Shown: one piece after another, positions 1-11,477 of the stretch
Numbering within the stretch: the stretch's first letter is position 1
Layout: each line of letters starts with the position of its first letter
NCBI GenBank assembly: GCA_036003365.1
Contig: DASYSL010000055.1
Coordinates: 1 to 16,778, forward strand
Origin: DASYSL01 sp036003365
GTDB taxonomy: Bacteria; Eisenbacteria; RBG-16-71-46; DASYSL01
Length of the DNA: 16,778 nt
Direction of reading: 5' to 3'
Program-made: the position numbers and the translations under genes
Notes under the pieces: generated by a model
Database searches by the model: none
What the model was told of the DNA's origin: nothing
What the model saw: the letters and a program-made list of their open reading frames with translations, nothing else

Positions 1-1
1 C

Positions 2-3516
<3,515 letters not shown>

Positions 3517-3526
<10 letters not shown>

Positions 3527-5772
3527 GCGGACCGGTCCGGGTCCTGCCCGAGCCACCGGGGCCGGAAGTGCCTGCTCCGGTCAATCTTCTCGTGGTCGAC
3601 GACCGATCCGAGCAGAGACTGGCGCTCGAAGCGGTGTTCGCCGACATGGCGGTGACCGTGTTCCAGGCCGATTCCGGCACCGAAGCGCTGCGGCTCCTCT
3701 TGCAGCACGACTTCGCCCTCATCCTGCTCGACGTGAACATGCCGGTCATGGACGGCTTCGAGCTGGCGACCGTGATCCGCGGCCGCCCGCGCTCGTCGCG
3801 CACGCCCATCATCTTCGTCACCGCCGCGACCGAGATGGAAACGCAGGCGCGGCGCGGCTACTCGCTGGGCGCGGTGGACTTCGTGCACGTGCCCGTGCTG
3901 CCGGAGATCCTGAAGGCCAAGGTGGAAGTCTTCGTCGATCTCCATCGCAAGACCGAGGAGGTGCGCCGCCACGCCGAGCTGCGCCGCGAGCTCGAGGGCA
4001 AGGAGCACCGTCGCGCTCTCGGCGACGCGATGGCGCGCCTGGCCGCCGAGGCCAGGCAAGTCGAGGAGCTGCGCCAGGCGCAGCGCCGCTCGCAGCAGAC
4101 CCAGCGCCTTGCCGCCTCCACCCTGGCCATCAACGGCGCGCGCTCGGCCGACGAGATGCAGGTCGAGATCGTGCGTCAGATCCACGAGCAGCTGCGCGTG
4201 CGCCGTGCTTTGGTGAGCGTCTCGCCCGAAGGGGAGTGGAGCGCGGGCCGCCATCCGGTCGCGCTTGCCGGCTCCGAGGACCTGCTTCCTCTCTTCGAGA
4301 CGCAGGAGCACACGGAGACCCCGCTGGCCCGGCAGCTCGCGCTCGAGCCCAAGCGGCTCGCCGAGGACGAGCTCGTGGCGGATCCCGTGTTCGCGCGCGA
4401 GGTGGCGCATCTTCCCGCCGAGCGGCGCCCCCGCAGCTGGCTTTCGACGCCGATCGCCGGACGCGACAAGAAGCCGCTCGGATTCCTGGTGGCCTGCGAG
4501 CGCGAGGACGAGGCCCCCTTCGACGGCGAGGACGAAGCCTTCGCCGCCGAGCTGGCGCGCATCGTCTCGGGCGCGCTGCAGGAAGTGCTGTTCCGCGAGG
4601 CCCGCGAGGCCAACCGCATCAAGGACGAATTCCTGGCCGTGCTGTCGCACGAGCTGCGCACGCCGCTCTCGGCCATGGCCGGCTGGGCGCACCTCCTGCG
4701 CGCGGGCGATCTCGACGAGGCGGAGCGTGAGCGCGCCGTCGAGGTGATCGAGCGCAACCTGCGCGTTCAGACCCAGCTCATCGACGAGCTGCTCGACATG
4801 TCGCGCATCGTCAACGGCAAGCTCCGGCTCGAGCAATCGGCGATCGACCCCGAGCCCATCGTCGCCGGCGTGGTCGAAGCTCAGCTGCCGGCGGCCGCCG
4901 CGCGCTCGATCGCGCTCGAGAGCGATTGCGCTGTCGACCGGGCGTGCGTCTGGGGCGATCCCACCCGCTTGCATCAGGTGATCGCGAACCTGCTCTCCAA
5001 CGCGCTCAAGTTCACCCCGCGCGGCGGGCGCATCACGGTGCGCATGCGGCGCGAGGGCCGCGAGCTCGAGATTCGCGTGCAGGACTCGGGCGAGGGCATC
5101 GACCCCGCGCTCCTGCCTTTCATCTTCGACCGCTTCACGCAGGCGGAGACCAGCACCTCGCGCGCGCGCGCCGGTCTCGGCCTGGGGCTCACCATCACGA
5201 AGCGCCTGGTCGAGCTGCACGGCGGATCGATCGTCGCCGACAGCGCGGGCAAGGGCCTGGGCGCGTGCTTCACGGTCCGTCTCCCGGTGTTCGACGGGTC
5301 GCCGAGTCCGGCGCCTACGAGTGATGCCGCGGACAGGGACCCTGTGCTCGTGGGCTGCGAGATCTTCGTGGTCGACGACGAGCCGGACGCGCGCGACCTT
5401 CTGGTCACGGCGCTGCGCCGCGCGGGCGCGGAGGTCTCGGCGTTCGCCAGCGCAGCGGAGGCTCTGACCGCGCTCGAAGGCCACGCGCCGCAGGTGCTCA
5501 TCAGCGACATCTCGATGCCCGACGAGGACGGCTACGCGATGCTCCGCCGGCTGCGCGCGCGGCCCGCCGAGCAGGGCGGCTCCTTGCCCGCGATCGCGCT
5601 CACCGCGCTCGCCGACCACCGCGATCGGGTGGCCGCCATGGACGCGGGCTATCAGATTCATCTCTCTAAACCGGTCAACTTCGAGCACCTGCTGCGCGCG
5701 ACGGCCGCGCTCGTGCCGCGGCCCTCGCCCGAGGCCCGGACGGCCGAACCGATCTCCGAAGACTCGGTTTGA
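3517..5772 (+). CDS. REC / GAF-like / HisKA / HATPase / REC hybrid histidine kinase
   Basis: This is a soluble hybrid kinase of about 751 residues. The GTG at 3517 was chosen because GAAGG (3505-3509) lies 7 nt upstream; a GTG at 3511 is the alternative. The open frame to the left lies over the conserved receiver of the previous gene and is not coding. Domains: N-terminal receiver (about 22-140, phospho-Asp D72), charged helical linker, weak GAF-like region (about 220-365), HisKA with H378 in LSHELRTPLSA, HATPase_c (N box near 484, G2 box GLGLGLT), and C-terminal receiver (about 613-735, VVDDE, phospho-Asp D664, SKPV). In the N-terminal receiver the usual Lys-Pro is His-Val-Pro, with V125 at the Lys position, so its switching may be altered. 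The gene overlaps the upstream kinase by 10 nt, which suggests one operon and possible cross-talk. It has no transmembrane segment and no DNA-binding domain, so output must go through partner proteins. Confidence 0.93.
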
Positions 5773-5775
5773 GCT

Positions 5776-5805
5776 TGACCCGGGCGGCTCCACTGCCCCT
5801 ACACT
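5776..5805 (+). promoter_or_regulatory. Putative sigma-70-type promoter for PAP-A
   Basis: TTGACC (5776-5781) is followed after 18 nt by TACACT (5800-5805), matching the -35 and -10 consensus at 5/6 and 4/6 positions. It lies just after the kinase stop codon and would give a leader of about 60 nt before the TTG start at 5872. The block from here to 5845 shares several segments with the region upstream of PAP-B. No terminator-like hairpin separates the kinase from this gene, so read-through is possible too. Confidence 0.45.
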
Positions 5806-5871
5806 GAAGGACGCGGCACACCTTCCCGGAGAAGTCCCCTTCCCCATTCGCACGCCGCGCCAGGTTCTCCC

Positions 5872-7659
5872 TTGGCACTCCAGCTTCGTTTTCCTTTCGC
5901 CTTTCTCGTGCTCGCTTCCGCATCTCCGGCTCTCGCCGCCGACGAGATCCACTGGACGCTCAACGACCCCCGCTCGGTCACCTTCGATTGGCGCGGCGCC
6001 AACGACACGCTGCGCTACGGCTTCACGACCAACTACGGCTATCGCGCTCTGGGCGCGACGCCCGATCCGCTTCCCTTTTCTTCGCCCGGACCGTTCTACG
6101 AAGCCAAGCTCAGGGGCCTCATCCCCGGATTCCTCTATCACTACTCGGTGGGCGGCGGGCCGGATCACGTGTTTCGCTCGGCGCCCATGCCGGGATCGGC
6201 GTTCACCGTGTACGTCGAGGCCGACGTGGGCGACCGCGTCACCTATCCGCGTGTCGCCGCGGTGCAATCGCTGATCGCCGACGGCCGGCCGGACTGGGTG
6301 CTCGTGGTCGGTGATCTCACCTACGGGAACGACAACGGGCAGGCGGCGGTCGATGAGCATTTCGACGACGTCATGACGTGGTCACAGGACGCGGCGTACA
6401 TGCCCGCGTGGGGCAACCACGAGTGGGACGCGCCGACCGACGATCTGCGCAACTACAAGGGGCGTTTCGGACTTCCGAACGCGCAAATCTCACCCGGCGC
6501 CCCGGCGGCGGGTTGTTGCGGCGAGGACTGGTACTGGTTCGACTACGGCAGCGTGCGTTTCATCGGCTATCCGGAGCCGTATCCGGGCGCTTGGAAGGAC
6601 TGGTTTCCACGCGCAGCGACTCTGATGGACGCCGCCCAGGCCGACACCGCGATCCATGTCATCGTGACCTTCGGTCACCGCCCGGCCTATTCGAGCGGCC
6701 TGCACGCCGGCGATCCCCAGCTCGCGTCGTATCTCGACGCGCTCGGCGACTCCCACTCCAAGTACGTGCTGAACCTGAACGGACACAGCCACGATTACGA
6801 GCGCAGCACGCCACAACACGGCGTGACGCATGTGACCGTGGGCATCGGCGGCTCGACTCTGGAACAGGAGAGCGGATCCTGCCCGTGGGCGGGCGGCTGC
6901 CCGCCGCCTCCGTGGTCGGCTTTCCGCGCCTATCATCACGGCGCGCTCCGTCTTCGTTTCGACGGGGATCGCGTGCTGGGCGACGCGATGTGCGGTCCGC
7001 CGGGCGACCAAGGCGCCAATCTGGACGACATCACGTGCGCGCCGGGCGACGTGTTCGATTCCTTCGTCCTCGGCGGCGACCGTCCTCCCGTGGTGGTCGC
7101 GCCCACGCAGAAATCGGTTCCTGTCTCCAGCGTGGTCGTCGTGCGCGTGACGGCGCACGATCCCGATGGCGATCCCATCCACTCGCTGACGGCGGATCTG
7201 TCCCAGCTTCCGATCGAGGACACCCCGACCTTCCGCGTCGATTCCACCGATACGATCGGCGTCCTGACCTGGATCACGGACTCCGACGACGTGGGAACCT
7301 ACGTCGTCTCCTTCCACGCGCAGAACGCTTCCACGTCGTCGGCGAGCACCATTCTCGGCATCCAAAGCATCACGGACACGTTGCCGGGCTCGCTCTCGTT
7401 CTCGCTCGAGCGCGCCGCCCCCAACCCCGCGGCGAGCGGGCTCACGGTGGCCTACACCCTGGCCAGCGCCGACCCCGTGAGCCTCGAGCTTTCCGACGTG
7501 TCGGGGCGCGTCGTGGCGCGGCGCGATCTGGGGTCGCCCGGGCCGGGACATCACAGCTATCTCGTGGAGCGAACCCTGGCGCCCGCGGCCGGCGTGTACT
7601 GGATCCGGTTGATTCAGTCAGGCGTCACGCGCGCCCAGAAAGTCGCGTTCCTGCGCTAG
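5872..7659 (+). CDS. Secreted purple-acid-phosphatase-like metallophosphoesterase with Ig-like and C-terminal sorting domains (PAP-A)
   Basis: This 595-residue exported protein probably hydrolyses phosphate esters with a dinuclear metal centre. The TTG start gives a 22-residue signal peptide ending in a typical A-x-A site before ADEIHW; no ATG or GTG fits better, and AGG lies 7 nt upstream. An FN3-like PAP N-terminal domain (about 23-108) precedes the catalytic domain. All PAP motifs are visible: D118 in ADVG, D148 and Y151 in GDLTY, N182/H183 in GNHE, H269 in GHRP, and H305/H307 in GHSHDYER. A vicinal Cys pair sits at 215-216. An Ig/cadherin-like module (about 403-500, with HDPDGDP) follows, then a sorting-type C-terminal domain (about 505-595) with PNP, SGRVV and GVYWIRL. 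The gene ends tail-to-tail with the - strand kinase. Substrate is not predictable; an acid phosphatase or nucleotide/phosphodiesterase activity is possible. Confidence 0.9.
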   Translation: MALQLRFPFAFLVLASASPALAADEIHWTLNDPRSVTFDWRGANDTLRYGFTTNYGYRALGATPDPLPFSSPGPFYEAKLRGLIPGFLYHYSVGGGPDHVFRSAPMPGSAFTVYVEADVGDRVTYPRVAAVQSLIADGRPDWVLVVGDLTYGNDNGQAAVDEHFDDVMTWSQDAAYMPAWGNHEWDAPTDDLRNYKGRFGLPNAQISPGAPAAGCCGEDWYWFDYGSVRFIGYPEPYPGAWKDWFPRAATLMDAAQADTAIHVIVTFGHRPAYSSGLHAGDPQLASYLDALGDSHSKYVLNLNGHSHDYERSTPQHGVTHVTVGIGGSTLEQESGSCPWAGGCPPPPWSAFRAYHHGALRLRFDGDRVLGDAMCGPPGDQGANLDDITCAPGDVFDSFVLGGDRPPVVVAPTQKSVPVSSVVVVRVTAHDPDGDPIHSLTADLSQLPIEDTPTFRVDSTDTIGVLTWITDSDDVGTYVVSFHAQNASTSSASTILGIQSITDTLPGSLSFSLERAAPNPAASGLTVAYTLASADPVSLELSDVSGRVVARRDLGSPGPGHHSYLVERTLAPAAGVYWIRLIQSGVTRAQKVAFLR

Positions 7660-9572
7660 GCGGATGTGCCGCCGGGCAAGATGCTCTCCAGCAGCTTCTT
7701 GAGCTCCTTGGGGTCCACCGGCTTCACCAGATGCTCGTCGAAGCCGGCCTCCCGCGTGCGCCGCCGGTCCTCGCGCTGCCCGAAGCCCGTGAGAGCCACG
7801 AGGCGAATGTCACGCGTGCGCGGATCGGCGCGCAGGCGCCGCGCCACTTCGAGGCCCGGAAGGTCGGGCAAATCGATATCGAGGAGGACGACGTCGGGCC
7901 GTTCGCTCGCCGCCGCTTCCAACGCTTCTTCCCCGCCGTACGCCACGCGCGCTTCATGTCCCCAGAGCCGGAGGAGCATGCCCATGCTGTCGGCCGAATC
8001 GGGAACGTCGTCGGTGACCAGGACGCGCAGCCCGGAGGGGGCCGCGGCTCGCGCGCGCTTCTGCCGGGAGTCCTTCTCGGTAGCCGGCGCGGGCTCCAGA
8101 ACGGGCAGGCGGACGATGAACTCGCTCCCCTTGCCGAGGCCGTCACTCTTGGCCTCGATGGTGCCGCCGTGCAGGTGCGCCAGGCTCCGCGCCAGGGTGA
8201 GGCCGATGCCGAGACCGCCCTGCGACTGGCCGCGCGAGCGGTCTACTTGCGTGAACATCTCGAACACGTGGGGCAGCATCTCGGGTGCCAAGCCCACGCC
8301 ATTGTCGCGCACCGAGAGCGCGACCTCGCCGCCTTCCACGCGCGCGTCGAGCACGATGCGCCCACGACCCTCCGTATACTTGCCGGCGTTGTGCAGGAGA
8401 TTGCCCACGATCTGCGACAGCCGCACCGAATCACCCATCAAGTCGACCGGCTGCGCGGGGAGCTGGACCACGACCTCGTGTCCCGCGCCTTCGAGCGCCG
8501 GCCGCGAGGTCTCGAGAGCGCTGTTCACGATGGCGGCCAGGGCGACACGCTGGCGGCGCAACTCGATCTTGCCAAGCGTGATGCGCGACACCTCGAGCAG
8601 ATCGTCGACCAAGCGCACCATGTGCTCGACCTGGCGCTCGATCATGTCCAGCACGTCTTCGCTTCCCGGCTCCTTGCCGCGCTGCAGGCGCAGGACCTGA
8701 ACGGCGTTGCGGATGGGCGCCATGGGATTGCGTAGCTCGTGCGCCAGCGTCGCCAAGAACTCGTCCTTGCGACGGTCGGCGTCGCGCAAGCGCGCTTCGC
8801 TTTCGGCCAGAGCGCGCTCGGCGCGCCGCCAATCGGTGATGTCGAAGGCCATGCCGCCGATCAGAGCCACGCGACCGTCGGCGCCCGGGATGGGAAACTT
8901 GGTCACCATCGAATAATGAACGCCGTCTTCCTGCACCAGCTCCTCGATGGTCATGCGGCCACCCTCCCCTTCGAGGGCGAGGCGGTCGTTCTCGCGGAAC
9001 TGTTGCGCGGTCTCGGGCGGAAAGATCTCCTCGTCGCTGCGCCCGTACAGCTCCTTCTTGGGATGGCCGAAGGCCGTGGCGGCAGCGTCGTTCACGTAGG
9101 CGTAACGCCCCTCGAGATTCTTGATCCAAGCCAATCCCGGAAGGTGCTTCATGAAGCGGACGAAGCGCTGCTCGCTGGCGCGCAGCACCTCCTCGGCGCG
9201 CGTGCGCGCTGTGACGTCGATGCCGATGCCGACGCGCAGATCGTCTTCCATGCGGACGTTGGCCCACGAGGTCTCGAGGTCGCGCCCGTCCTTGGTGCAC
9301 ATGCGAATGTCCATCCAGCCGGGGCCGCATTGGTCCATGAAAGCCTGGATACGCGCGCGCTCGCCCGGGTCGGGATAGCAGTGCTCCATGAGCGAGCCGC
9401 CGGCCGCGTCGGTCGCCGACCAGCCGGTAACCTGCTCGAAAGCGCGGTTCAAGAGCACGACGCGCGTGCTGGGCTCGTACACCGCGATCATCAGGGGAAA
9501 CGAATCGATGATCGCCTGGACGCGCGAGCGGTCTGGGTGCGCCAGATTGGGCTCCCTCGGAGGATTCTTCAT
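7656..9572 (-). CDS. PAS-PAS hybrid histidine kinase with C-terminal receiver
   Basis: This is a soluble sensor kinase of about 638 residues. The ATG at 9572 was chosen (AGAG about 5 nt upstream); a GTG at 9578 would add two residues. Two PAS domains (about 20-130 and 135-260) come first; the second contains the PAS-like strand LEGRYAYVND. HisKA carries H278 in LAHELRNPMAP. HATPase_c (about 375-495) has the N box LLHNAGKYT, DNGVGL and GGLGIGLT. A Lys/Arg/Ala-rich linker leads to a complete receiver (about 513-635) with TDD, phospho-Asp D565 in LLDIDLP, Thr in ALTGF, and VKPVD. There is no transmembrane segment or output domain. The gene runs against its neighbours, lies between two phosphatase paralogs, and is divergent from PAP-B. 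The PAS ligand is unknown; control of the adjacent phosphatases is only a guess from position. Confidence 0.93.
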   Translation of the reverse strand: MKNPPREPNLAHPDRSRVQAIIDSFPLMIAVYEPSTRVVLLNRAFEQVTGWSATDAAGGSLMEHCYPDPGERARIQAFMDQCGPGWMDIRMCTKDGRDLETSWANVRMEDDLRVGIGIDVTARTRAEEVLRASEQRFVRFMKHLPGLAWIKNLEGRYAYVNDAAATAFGHPKKELYGRSDEEIFPPETAQQFRENDRLALEGEGGRMTIEELVQEDGVHYSMVTKFPIPGADGRVALIGGMAFDITDWRRAERALAESEARLRDADRRKDEFLATLAHELRNPMAPIRNAVQVLRLQRGKEPGSEDVLDMIERQVEHMVRLVDDLLEVSRITLGKIELRRQRVALAAIVNSALETSRPALEGAGHEVVVQLPAQPVDLMGDSVRLSQIVGNLLHNAGKYTEGRGRIVLDARVEGGEVALSVRDNGVGLAPEMLPHVFEMFTQVDRSRGQSQGGLGIGLTLARSLAHLHGGTIEAKSDGLGKGSEFIVRLPVLEPAPATEKDSRQKRARAAAPSGLRVLVTDDVPDSADSMGMLLRLWGHEARVAYGGEEALEAAASERPDVVLLDIDLPDLPGLEVARRLRADPRTRDIRLVALTGFGQREDRRRTREAGFDEHLVKPVDPKELKKLLESILPGGTSA

Positions 9573-9639
9573 CCACACTCTGAACGCGGGGTTCGGGGCC
9601 TCGTCCGGGGCAGGGACGGATGGGGCGCGCTCGCCGTCG

Positions 9640-9669
9640 AGTATGGCGGCGGCGAGTCTTTTGCGGCAA
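9640..9669 (-). promoter_or_regulatory. Putative promoter for the PAS-PAS kinase
   Basis: Read on the - strand, TTGCCG (9669-9664) is followed after 18 nt by CATACT (9645-9640). Each box matches the sigma-70 consensus at 4/6 positions. It points into the kinase and would give a leader of about 65 nt. The -35 lies inside overlapping small palindromes (TTGC-G-GCAA and CAAG-G-CTTG, 9661-9676) that also touch the + strand promoter candidate for PAP-B, so the two genes could share control. Confidence 0.3.
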
Positions 9670-9670
9670 G

Positions 9671-9738
9671 GCTTGACTGCGGACGCGTTAGACTACAGAA
9701 GGACGGCTCGAACGATCACCCGAGAAAGCCCCTTCCCC
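9671..9738 (+). promoter_or_regulatory. PAP-B upstream block shared with PAP-A
   Basis: This leader repeats, in the same order, elements found before PAP-A: GCTTGAC (9671-9677), a TAxACT box (TAGACT, 9689-9694), AGAAGGACG or GAAGGACG (near 9698-9705), and GAGAA followed by a CCCCTTCCCC tract (9722-9738). The PAP-A counterparts are at 5773-5779, 5800-5805, 5806-5813 and 5829-5845. The -35-like and -10-like boxes are only 10 nt apart here against 18 nt for PAP-A, so this copy is a weak promoter as written, or uses TACAGA (9694-9699) at 15 nt spacing. Confidence 0.35.
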
Positions 9739-9769
9739 TCCGCTTCGCGCGCCGAACCGGGTCCTTCCT

Positions 9770-11269
9770 TTGCCGATTTCCTTCCGTTACGCGCTGGCTT
9801 TCTGGGCGCTCGCGGCCGCTCCGCCGGTGTGGGCCGCCGACGAGATCCACTGGACGATCACCGGTCCGACCTCCGTGACCCTCGACTGGCGAGGGGACGA
9901 CTCCTCCCTGCGTTACGGACGCTCGGCTGGCTACGGCCTCCACGCCACGGGCGTCGAACCGAGTCCGCCTCCCTTTTCCTCGTCCGGCCCTTTCTACGAG
10001 GCTCGCCTGACGGGCCTCGTTCCCGGGGCGACGTACCACTACTCGATCGCCGGTGGCGCCGATCACGTCTTCCACACGCCGCCGCCGAGCGAGGCGAGAT
10101 TCATCGTGTATGTCGAGGCTGACGTCGGTGATGCCATTTCGTACCCGCGCGTCGGTTCCATCCAGTCCCTGATCGCCGACGGCCGCCCCGATCTGGTCCT
10201 CGTGCCCGGCGACCTCACCTATGCCGACATGCACGGTCAAAGCGCGGTCGACCAGCATTTCAACGATGTCATGGTGTGGTCGCAAGACGCTCCCTACATG
10301 CCGGCCTGGGGCAATCACGAGTGGGACTCGTCGGGCGACGACTTGCGGAATTACAAAGGGCGTTTCGATCTGCCGCATCCGCAGACCTCGCCCGGGGCGC
10401 CGTCAGCCGGTGGCTTGGGCGAGGACTGGTCGTGGTTCGACTACGGCAACGTGCGCTTCATCGCCTACCCCGAGCCCTACTCGGGTGCGTGGGCGGACTG
10501 GTATCCGCGCGCCAAGATCCTCATGGACCAAGCGCAGGCGGATCCGGCGATCCACTTCATCGTCACGTACGGCCACCGACCCGCCTACTCCTCGGGCCAC
10601 CATCTCGGGGAGCCCACGCTCGCCTCGTACCTGGACGCTCTCGGGGACGCGCACAGCAAGTACGTGCTCAACCTGAACGGTCACAGCCACGATTACGAAC
10701 GCACGAAGCCGCAGCACGGCGTCACGCACGTGACCGTGGGGATCGGCGGCTCGGCCCTCGAAGAAGAGAGCGGCTCGTGCCTTTACGACGGCGGCTGCCC
10801 GCCGCCCTCGTGGTCGGCGTTCCGCGCCTTTCACCACGGCGCGCTTCGGCTCACCGTGAGCGAGGGCTCGATCACCGGGGAAGCGCTCTGCGGCCCCGCC
10901 GGCGACAGCGACGCCAATCGCAACGACATCGCGTGCGCTCCCGGAGACGCGTTCGACGCCTTCGTCATCGGCACGCAGATCGCGCAGCCGCCCCTGCCCC
11001 GATCCACGTTGGCACTCGAGACGGCGTCGCCGAACCCCGCGCGCGGCGCGATTTCGATCACCTACGCGTTGCAGAGCGCCGATCCCGTGCATTTCGAAAT
11101 GGCTGACGTGTCCGGGCGTATCGTGGCGCAGCGCGATCTCGGAGCTCCGGGGCCGGGCTCCTACACCTATCTCGTCGACCCGGCTCTCGCGCCCACGGCG
11201 GGCATGTACTGGATCCGCTTGAGCCAAGCCGGCTTCACGCGCGCCACCAAGGTGATCATTCTGCGCTAG
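9770..11269 (+). CDS. Secreted purple-acid-phosphatase-like metallophosphoesterase lacking the Ig-like module (PAP-B)
   Basis: This 499-residue paralog of PAP-A and PAP-C is exported. The TTG start at 9770 gives a 22-residue signal peptide ending in VWA before ADEIHW, and GGG lies 8 nt upstream. It aligns with PAP-A without net indels through the metal ligands: D118, D148/Y151, N182/H183, H269 and H305/H307 have the same numbers. The catalytic part is closer to PAP-C (for example GSCLYDGGCP and HDYERTKPQHG). Two differences stand out. The vicinal Cys pair at 215-216 is Gly-Leu, and the roughly 95-residue Ig-like module is absent, so the catalytic domain runs almost directly into the sorting-type C-terminal domain (PNP, SGRIV, GMYWIRL, ending in ILR). 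The shortened form is intact, with no frameshift, so it is probably functional. Phosphatase-type chemistry is likely; substrate unknown. Confidence 0.9.
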   Translation: MPISFRYALAFWALAAAPPVWAADEIHWTITGPTSVTLDWRGDDSSLRYGRSAGYGLHATGVEPSPPPFSSSGPFYEARLTGLVPGATYHYSIAGGADHVFHTPPPSEARFIVYVEADVGDAISYPRVGSIQSLIADGRPDLVLVPGDLTYADMHGQSAVDQHFNDVMVWSQDAPYMPAWGNHEWDSSGDDLRNYKGRFDLPHPQTSPGAPSAGGLGEDWSWFDYGNVRFIAYPEPYSGAWADWYPRAKILMDQAQADPAIHFIVTYGHRPAYSSGHHLGEPTLASYLDALGDAHSKYVLNLNGHSHDYERTKPQHGVTHVTVGIGGSALEEESGSCLYDGGCPPPSWSAFRAFHHGALRLTVSEGSITGEALCGPAGDSDANRNDIACAPGDAFDAFVIGTQIAQPPLPRSTLALETASPNPARGAISITYALQSADPVHFEMADVSGRIVAQRDLGAPGPGSYTYLVDPALAPTAGMYWIRLSQAGFTRATKVIILR

Positions 11270-11389
11270 ACGCCTCCACTGTCCTGATCCTGTATGGGAA
11301 ATCTTTTCACAATCATGCCCGCGAATCCCTCTCGCGGACACGAGATGCAAAATCTGCGCGGCATGCGTGTTCAACCGTACATGCTTTAC
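11270..11389. other. AT-richer spacer after PAP-B with small inverted repeats
   Basis: The first part of the spacer between PAP-B and PAP-C is noticeably richer in A and T than the genes. It contains CCGCG/CGCGG arms (11319-11323 and 11333-11337, 9-nt loop). It also contains an interrupted repeat, CACG-AG-ATGC pairing with GCAT-G-CGTG (11339-11348 and 11361-11369). Neither is followed by a T-tract, so neither is a clear terminator. No convincing gene was seen. Confidence 0.35.
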
Positions 11390-11418
11390 TTGACCCTCGA
11401 AGCCCACTCGCCGATAAA
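11390..11418 (+). promoter_or_regulatory. Putative sigma-70-type promoter for PAP-C
   Basis: TTGACC (11390-11395) is followed after 17 nt by GATAAA (11413-11418), matching -35 and -10 consensus at 5/6 and 4/6. It would give a leader of about 50 nt before the TTG start at 11478. The surrounding leader does not share the GAAGGACG/CCCTTCCCC block seen before PAP-A and PAP-B, so PAP-C may be controlled separately. Confidence 0.4.
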
Positions 11419-11477
11419 GACCCGAACGTTACGGCCGTCAACCGTGCTCCTCACCCTGGTGCCGCAACGGGACTGCC

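Noticed and set aside
7624..7700. Bidirectional terminator between PAP-A and the - strand kinase
   Set aside because: The genes overlap at their stops and no stable hairpin with a T-tract was seen around the junction.
11319..11337. CCGCG/CGCGG as the terminator of PAP-B
   Set aside because: The stem is only 5 bp with a 9-nt loop and has no T-tract.
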